Translations under genes and position numbers: made by a program
The notes under the pieces: generated by a model
What the model was told of the DNA's origin: nothing
What the model saw: only the letters and a program-made list of their open reading frames with translations
The model's database searches: none
Shown: piece by piece, positions 58,981 through 64,000 of the stretch
Numbering within the stretch: the stretch's first letter is position 1
Layout of the letters: the number at the start of each line of letters is the position of its first letter
Source: Mycocentrospora acerina
Lineage: Eukaryota; Ascomycota; Dothideomycetes; Pleosporales
Assembly (NCBI GenBank): GCA_022701365.1
Contig: JAKUHH010000061.1
Coordinates: 98,793-162,792, forward strand
Reading direction: 5' to 3'
DNA length: 64,000 bases

Positions 58981-61900
58981 TTAACTAGGTACTTGATTCC
59001 TTGTTTAGTTCTTTAATAGTTAAGGATTTTCTTGACTTTATAGCTATTGTTGATGTTAGGCTTAAAGTAGAATGTTTGTTAAATTGGCGTTTCTAGGTTA
59101 GCGGGTTCTAATAAAGAGATGTGGAACACTAGGTAGATTTTAGCGTCTTTAGGGAGTTTAAGTTTGTAGTTAACTAGTCCCCTTAGTTTAATAATAAAAA
59201 ATAGTCTAACTTTAACGTAGTCTAGTTTCTTGCTTAGTCTTCTTGTCCTAAGGTTTTTTATAAGAAGATACACTTTATCCCCCTTCTTAAGCTAAGGTGC
59301 TGTTTTTCTTTTTCTGTTTGTATAAGCAATAGCCTTTTGCTGTGCTGTTTTAATGTTTTCCTTTAATTTTTTATGTACTTTCTTTAGTTCTTCTGCTGTA
59401 ATTACTGCTAATTCTGTTTGTAAACTAGGAAATGTCTGTGTAAAGAGATTTAGATGTTGTCTGTGGTTCATGAAGTACAGCGTTGTGCCTGTTGCTTCTA
59501 ATAGTTTGTTGTTGTAGGCTATCTGTGCTATTAGTAGTAGTAATACCTAATTGTTTTGGTTCTAATTGCTGTATATCTGTAGGTAAGTTTCTATAGTTTA
59601 ATTTGTTCTTTCTGTTTGTCTGTCTGTCTGTGGATAATAGGTAGTAGACAGTTTTTGTTTTGTTCCTATTGCGGCTATTAGGGTTGTCTAATAGTTTAAT
59701 ATAAATAGTTTATCTCTGTTGCTAATAATTAATTCTAGGATGCTGTAGTTTTGTACTATTTAATCTAGGATCACGTGCCTTAGCTGTGTTGCATTGTAAT
59801 TGTCTTAGAATAGTATTATCTTAGCGTATTTTATAAGTCTGTTAATAACAACTAGTATTATGTTGTAAGCGATATTAGTAACAGGGTCTTTAGAGTTTAG
59901 TAAGCTAGTAACAAAGTCTATAGTAATGTCTGTCTAAGGTGCTTTAGGTGCTTAGATTAGCTGCATTTCTCTATACTTAGCGTGTGTACTATGCTTATTT
60001 TGTTGATAGTGTAAGCATTTTTTAATGTAAGCTGTAATTTTTTCTTTTATATGCGCAAACTTGTAGTTTTGTTGTATAAGTTCTATTGTTCTGGTGATTC
60101 TAGGATATCTGTGTACTAGGTTGTTATGATGATCTCTAATGACTTGTTCTTGTAATTCCTCTGGTATGTTTAGTGGAATGTTTTCTTCATTCTTAATTTG
60201 TAATATGTTGTTTAGCTGCTAGGATAGTCTAATTAATCTATCTCTGTTAACCTGCAGTATTGCTGACTAAATAATTTCTTTTTCTCTTGTAATGTTAGTT
60301 CTCTTACTTAAAGCGTTAGCTTGTCTGTTGTCTTTTCCTAGTGTGTACAGGACTTTAAACTTGTATTGTCCTAACATTTCAGACTATCTAACCTGTTGTT
60401 AGTTGAGTACTTTAGTAGTTGTGAAGTGGAGTAAGTTCTTGTGGTTGGTGTAGATCATAAGGTCTGAACAGCTTTCTGCGTAGATTCTCTAATGTTGTAA
60501 TGCAGAGACAATTGCTATAAGTTCTTTGTTATGCACATTGTATCTTTCTTCTAGTCCGCTGAATTTGCAAGAATAGTATGCAATAGGATGCTACTTGCTG
60601 TTGCGTTCTTAACAAGCGCATGCTCCTAATGCTAAATCTAATGCATTAGTTTTGATTTGTAAGGGTTCTCTGCTGCAAAAGGCTACTATAGTTAGTAGCT
60701 TAATGCATGCTTGCTTAAGTGATTAAAAGGCAGTTTCTTGTTTGTCTTTCTACTAGAATGTTGTTTCTTTCTGCGTAAGCTTAGTAAGTAGTATTGCGTG
60801 GTGTAAATAGTCCTTTATAAATCTTCAGTTGAAGTTGCAGAATCCTAAGAATGCCTAGATTTCTTTTACTGTTTTTAGTTGTGGCTATTCTTTTACAGTT
60901 CTGGTTTTTTCCTTGCTTATCTGTACTCCTTCTATTCCTACTGTAAAGCCTAGGAATTCCACTTCTGTTTTGTAAAACTCGCATTTCTCTGGTTTAAGCT
61001 GTAGTTCAGCTTTTTCTAATGCTGTAAGTACCTTCTTAACATGCTTAATGTGTTCCTCTATGTTGTCTGAATAAATAAGGATGTTATCTAGGTAAGCAAT
61101 AGCAAATATATCTAAGTACTCTTGTAGTACGTTGTTCATTAGTGCTTAGCACGTTGCTAGTGCGTTAGTAAGACTAAAGGGCATAACGGTGTATTTGTAG
61201 TGTCTGTAGCGCGTTTAAAAAGCGGTCTTCTATTCTTTACCTTTCTTTATTCATATCAGGATGTACGCGCCTCTTAAGTCTAGGGCTATAAAGATCTTTG
61301 CTCAGGAAAGTCTATCCTGTAACTCTAATATGTTTAGTAGTAGATATCTGTTCTTAATTGTGATATTGTTTAACTTCTAGTAGTTAACACATAGTTAAAG
61401 GGTTCTGTCCTTCTTAGGTACAAAGAGGATAGGGTAACCTGCTAGTAATTCTAATTCCTTAATAAATCCTTTCTTAAGATTCTTAGCTATGTACTTGCAA
61501 AGTACCTTAAGCTCTTTCTTTAATAATCTGTATATTAGCTTAAAAGTCAGTTGCTTTCCTTCCTGCAGGATAATTTCATGATCCTAGGGCTAATGCTTAG
61601 CTAGCGCAGCTGCGCCTAACTCTTCCTAAAAGAGGCAGTCCTACGCTTAATACTCTTTAGGGATAACAGGAGTTGTATGTTCTCTTACCTCTCTGTAGGT
61701 TTCTCCTTAAACTCTTGCTTTGTAACCTATAGAGCTATTAGTGTCTATAGAGTTAACTCCTACTGTCTTAAGGACATCTTTCTTTAAAGTGATACTGTTA
61801 ATTGTCTTCTTATCTACCTTTGTTTAACAACAAAGCGCAGGCTTTAATGTAGTTGTACAGGTATATTGCTTAAAAGTAAGACTCTTGCTTGCCTATAATA

Positions 61901-62300
61901 TTGTTAGGTCATGCTTTTGTAACTAAGGAAGTCCTAAAATAATATTATAAGTGGCTATCCTAAAGATATTAAAGGTAATCTGTTCCTAGTGTAACTGGAT
62001 CTAAAGAGTAACGCTGTGCGTTTTGTGTGTGATCTCTAACTCTTCTGGCATTAGTTGCCTGTTTGCAACTACTATAGGGTAAGGTTGTTTTTTCTTAACA
62101 GGTAATAGTCTAGCTAACTATACTGCTCTTGCTAATATAAAGTTTGTTTGTGCCCTTAAATTAAGTAGTGCCTTTATCTAGTGTCTGTTAAGTCTTACAG
62201 ATAGCTTAACTAATGTCTTGGAATTTGTTGCGTTAAGTTGTCTGGCGTTATTCTAGGTGCGTAGCGCTGACCTAAAAAAGGCTAGTCTTAAAATCTATTA
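58900..62300 (-). pseudogene. pol of element G (PR-RT-RH-IN-chromodomain)
   Basis: Minus strand. RT: PILFVPKKDRTLQLCVNYQ near 61430, then FIALDLRGAY near 61290 and the uninterrupted stretch 61139-60885 containing AIAYLDNILIYSD (box near 61094; the second catalytic Asp reads Asn). RNase H: HPIAYYSCKFSGLEERYN near 60560. Integrase: KKCLHYQQNKHSTHAK near 60010 (a zinc-binding Cys changed to Tyr), and KLSTTYYPQTDRQTER near 59610. C-terminal KKGDKVYLLIKNLRTRRLS near 59270, then a chromodomain at about 59040-58930 (KYLVKQKDYLLS). Breaks are TAG/TAA. Protease lies near 62000. The chromodomain defines a chromovirus. Confidence 0.87.
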
Positions 62301-62849
62301 ATGCGCTTTACTTCTGCATGCTTAACGCATTTAAGGTTTATGCAAGTAATCTATTAGTATTAGTTACAGACTCTGTTAACTGTAAGTTTTATCTAGAAGA
62401 TCTCTGCTAGATTGTTAGTTCTAGGAAAATGCATTGTTTTACATTTGTCTTAAAGGTGGTTTTTACATTTGTTGTGCTTACAGTTGTACTATTGGTACTT
62501 GCATTTGTTTCTGCGTGCTAGAAACTATCCTAACCCTACTTTTTTGCTGTAGTAGTCTGCACATAGATTGTAGGAGCATGCTGTCTATAACATAGCTGCG
62601 TGATTCTTATTTCTGTAATCTAGGTAGTATCTTAGCTGTTCTAAATTAGGAGTGTTAGCGTTATTCCTGCTAAGCTTATTATCTTAACTGTTTAGTAGTG
62701 TATATTCTTGTGTTCCTTTAGTAAGTGCCTAGGTGTCTTTAGGTAGGCTTAGCGTTGCTGATCATGCCAGCGTCTATAGGGCTAATTGGGATTCTAGGGT
62801 GTTAACAACTACCTATTTATTGTCTAAATCCTTGTAGAAGGCGTCTTTA

Positions 62850-63820
62850 ATGTCTAGAGGTGCAAACGTAATTACATTAACTTGTCTAGTAACTATATTC
62901 TTAGATCTACAGTTTCTGGATATGTAGCCTAGCTTGCTACAGCTATAACAAGTTCGCGTGGACTTGTTACAGTTGTTGTTGCTGTTCCTAGTATCCTTTT
63001 GCAGATTTCCTTTATACTCTTAGCTTTTGTTAATGTTATTAAGGTGCATAGACTTAGATCTATAGGAGCTATAGATTCTGTTGCTCCTTCTCTAATGTCT
63101 AGATTATTGTCTATAGTTAAATCATTAAGTGGTATTCGCGGCATACGGTGGTTGTTGTCCACAGTTGTTGTTAGTAGATCCGTATCCGGGTCAAGGTTAA
63201 CTGTCTTGTTGTAGTTCTATGGATAGCTTATGGAGAGCGTTGTTAATGCTGATTGCTACTTTAACTAGTTTGCTTAGGCTGTTAAGCGTAGAACTACTTC
63301 TTATAAGTTCTTCCTTAACTTTAGGCTTAAGTCCTTAGCAGAACATAGTTATAAGTGCTTTGTTATCCTAGTCTGTAAGTAATGCATACTGCTAAAAGGT
63401 TGTAGCATATTTAGCAGCAGAGTAAGTTTGCCTAAGCGTCTGGATAGATCTACTAGCAGTAGTTGCTTCATTAGCAAGTCTAAACACCTTGCAAGCGTGT
63501 TCCTTAAATTTGCTAAAGTCTCTTATGTAGAGCTCTACTTTATTAGATGCATTGCTATTTATGTACTTAATTAAGAAGGGCTTAATCTATTAAAGGGCTA
63601 GTCCTCTTATGTAGGTAGAAGCTAGTAAGACACGTTTTTCTTCTAGGATACGTTCTCCCTAAAAGTTAAAGAAGAGGTTAAACTAGAGAAGCTATTTGTC
63701 TAGTTTCTTCCTGTCTCTATAATAGAAGTTAAGGTTGGCGACTTTATAGCTTCTGTAGTAGCTAACAGAGGGTTCCTAAGTACTGCTAGGGGTAGCACTG
63801 TTTCCTAAGTTGTTACTTAT
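62850..63820 (-). pseudogene. gag of element G
   Basis: Minus-strand capsid-type gag with LNFYYRDRKKLDKQLLQFN near 63700, a long helical region including LRQTYSAAKYATTFQQ near 63410, and a zinc knuckle CYSCSKLGYISRNC near 62950-62900 whose His reads Tyr. Broken by TAG/TAA only. The gag start codon reads ATA near 63815, as RIP of ATG would give. Confidence 0.75.
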
Positions 63821-63837
63821 CTTAAAGGTGTTTAAAA

Positions 63838-63940
63838 TGTTAAGATCCTGTTCTGTACTTAATCTTAGTAGTTAAAGACCTTCTAATACTAGTACTAATG
63901 TAGAACAGGTTTAAGGTTAGTTCTTAGGGATAGAGTAGGT
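63838..63940 (-). repeat. Truncated 5' LTR of element G
   Basis: First 103 bp of the LTR (TGTTAAGATCCTGTTCTGTAC...), homologous to 57830-57932 with several C/T differences. It ends at the N. Confidence 0.85.
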
Positions 63941-64000
63941 NGGCGACTTTATAGCTTCTGTAGTAGCTAACAGAGGGTTCCTAAGTACTGCTAGGGGTAG
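63941..64000. other. Assembly gap (single N) followed by a 59-bp duplicate
   Basis: After the N at 63941 the sequence 63942-64000 is identical to 63737-63795 (GGCGACTTTATAGC...). A join of this kind, in the middle of an LTR, is typical of a scaffold gap or collapsed repeat rather than of a biological junction. Confidence 0.9.

Larger units (their letters stand above)
57830..63940 (-). mobile_element. Ty3/gypsy chromovirus (element G), right LTR cut by an assembly gap
   Basis: The left LTR (57830-58317) is 488 bp, TGTTAAG...TATAACA, followed by a pyrimidine run TTATCCTCCCTCTCT, i.e. a polypurine tract on the minus strand. The second LTR starts at 63838 and is lost at the N (63941). Gag, zinc knuckle, protease, RT, RNase H, integrase and chromodomain read leftward on the minus strand. 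RIP damage is milder than in the elements at 0.3-16 kb. It interrupted unknown protein 2. Element E at 19290 is a relative with a different LTR 5' half. Confidence 0.9.

Overview
The window looks like a chromosome piece from a filamentous ascomycete (Pezizomycotina). Short spliceosomal introns of 49-83 bp, Ty3/gypsy chromoviruses, Tc1 and pogo/Fot1 DNA transposons, a family-3 pectate lyase and very heavy repeat-induced point mutation (RIP) all fit; the lyase suggests plant association. The class cannot be fixed from sequence alone. The DNA is bipartite: repeats are AT-rich, and their coding frames are broken almost only by TAG/TAA, as expected when CAG/CAA/TGG codons mutate, while a few single-copy genes are untouched by RIP.

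Layout. 274-7615: a complete gypsy element (minus strand) with 384-bp LTRs and a perfect TATCT target duplication. 7881-16094: a second, more strongly RIPped gypsy element (plus strand), invaded by a solo LTR and carrying a perfect (TAC)119 tract. 17555-18062: an intact four-exon ABM-domain monooxygenase. 18980-22559: a nest in which an old LTR is split by a deleted chromovirus (19290-22529) that itself holds two solo LTRs. 24386-25794: an intact four-exon 2-oxoglutarate/Fe(II) oxygenase. 26028-27382: a Tc1/mariner element. 31775-32080: a possibly broken Cys-rich gene. 33461-34369: an intact three-exon pectate lyase (minus strand). 37418-39268: a pogo/Fot1 element. 40844-41963: an intact two-exon MDR oxidoreductase. 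46349-46698: a solo LTR. 46933-48255: an intact single-exon FAD monooxygenase (minus strand). 49659-57829: a RIP-mutated multi-gene block holding pieces that resemble the N-terminal and C-terminal parts of subtelomeric telomere-linked-helicase-type proteins, plus two long frames I do not recognise. 57830-64000: a chromovirus (minus strand) that truncates the last of those frames and runs into a one-base assembly gap at 63941.

The intact genes (ABM, 2OG oxygenase, MDR, FAD monooxygenase, pectate lyase) are tailoring or secreted enzymes 7-9 kb apart, separated by repeats. They look like accessory genes in a repeat-rich region, not a classical cluster: no backbone synthase is present. The most interesting signals are (i) an antisense frame between the end of pol and the 3' LTR in up to four gypsy elements, and (ii) the uncharacterised coding block at 50.5-57.8 kb.
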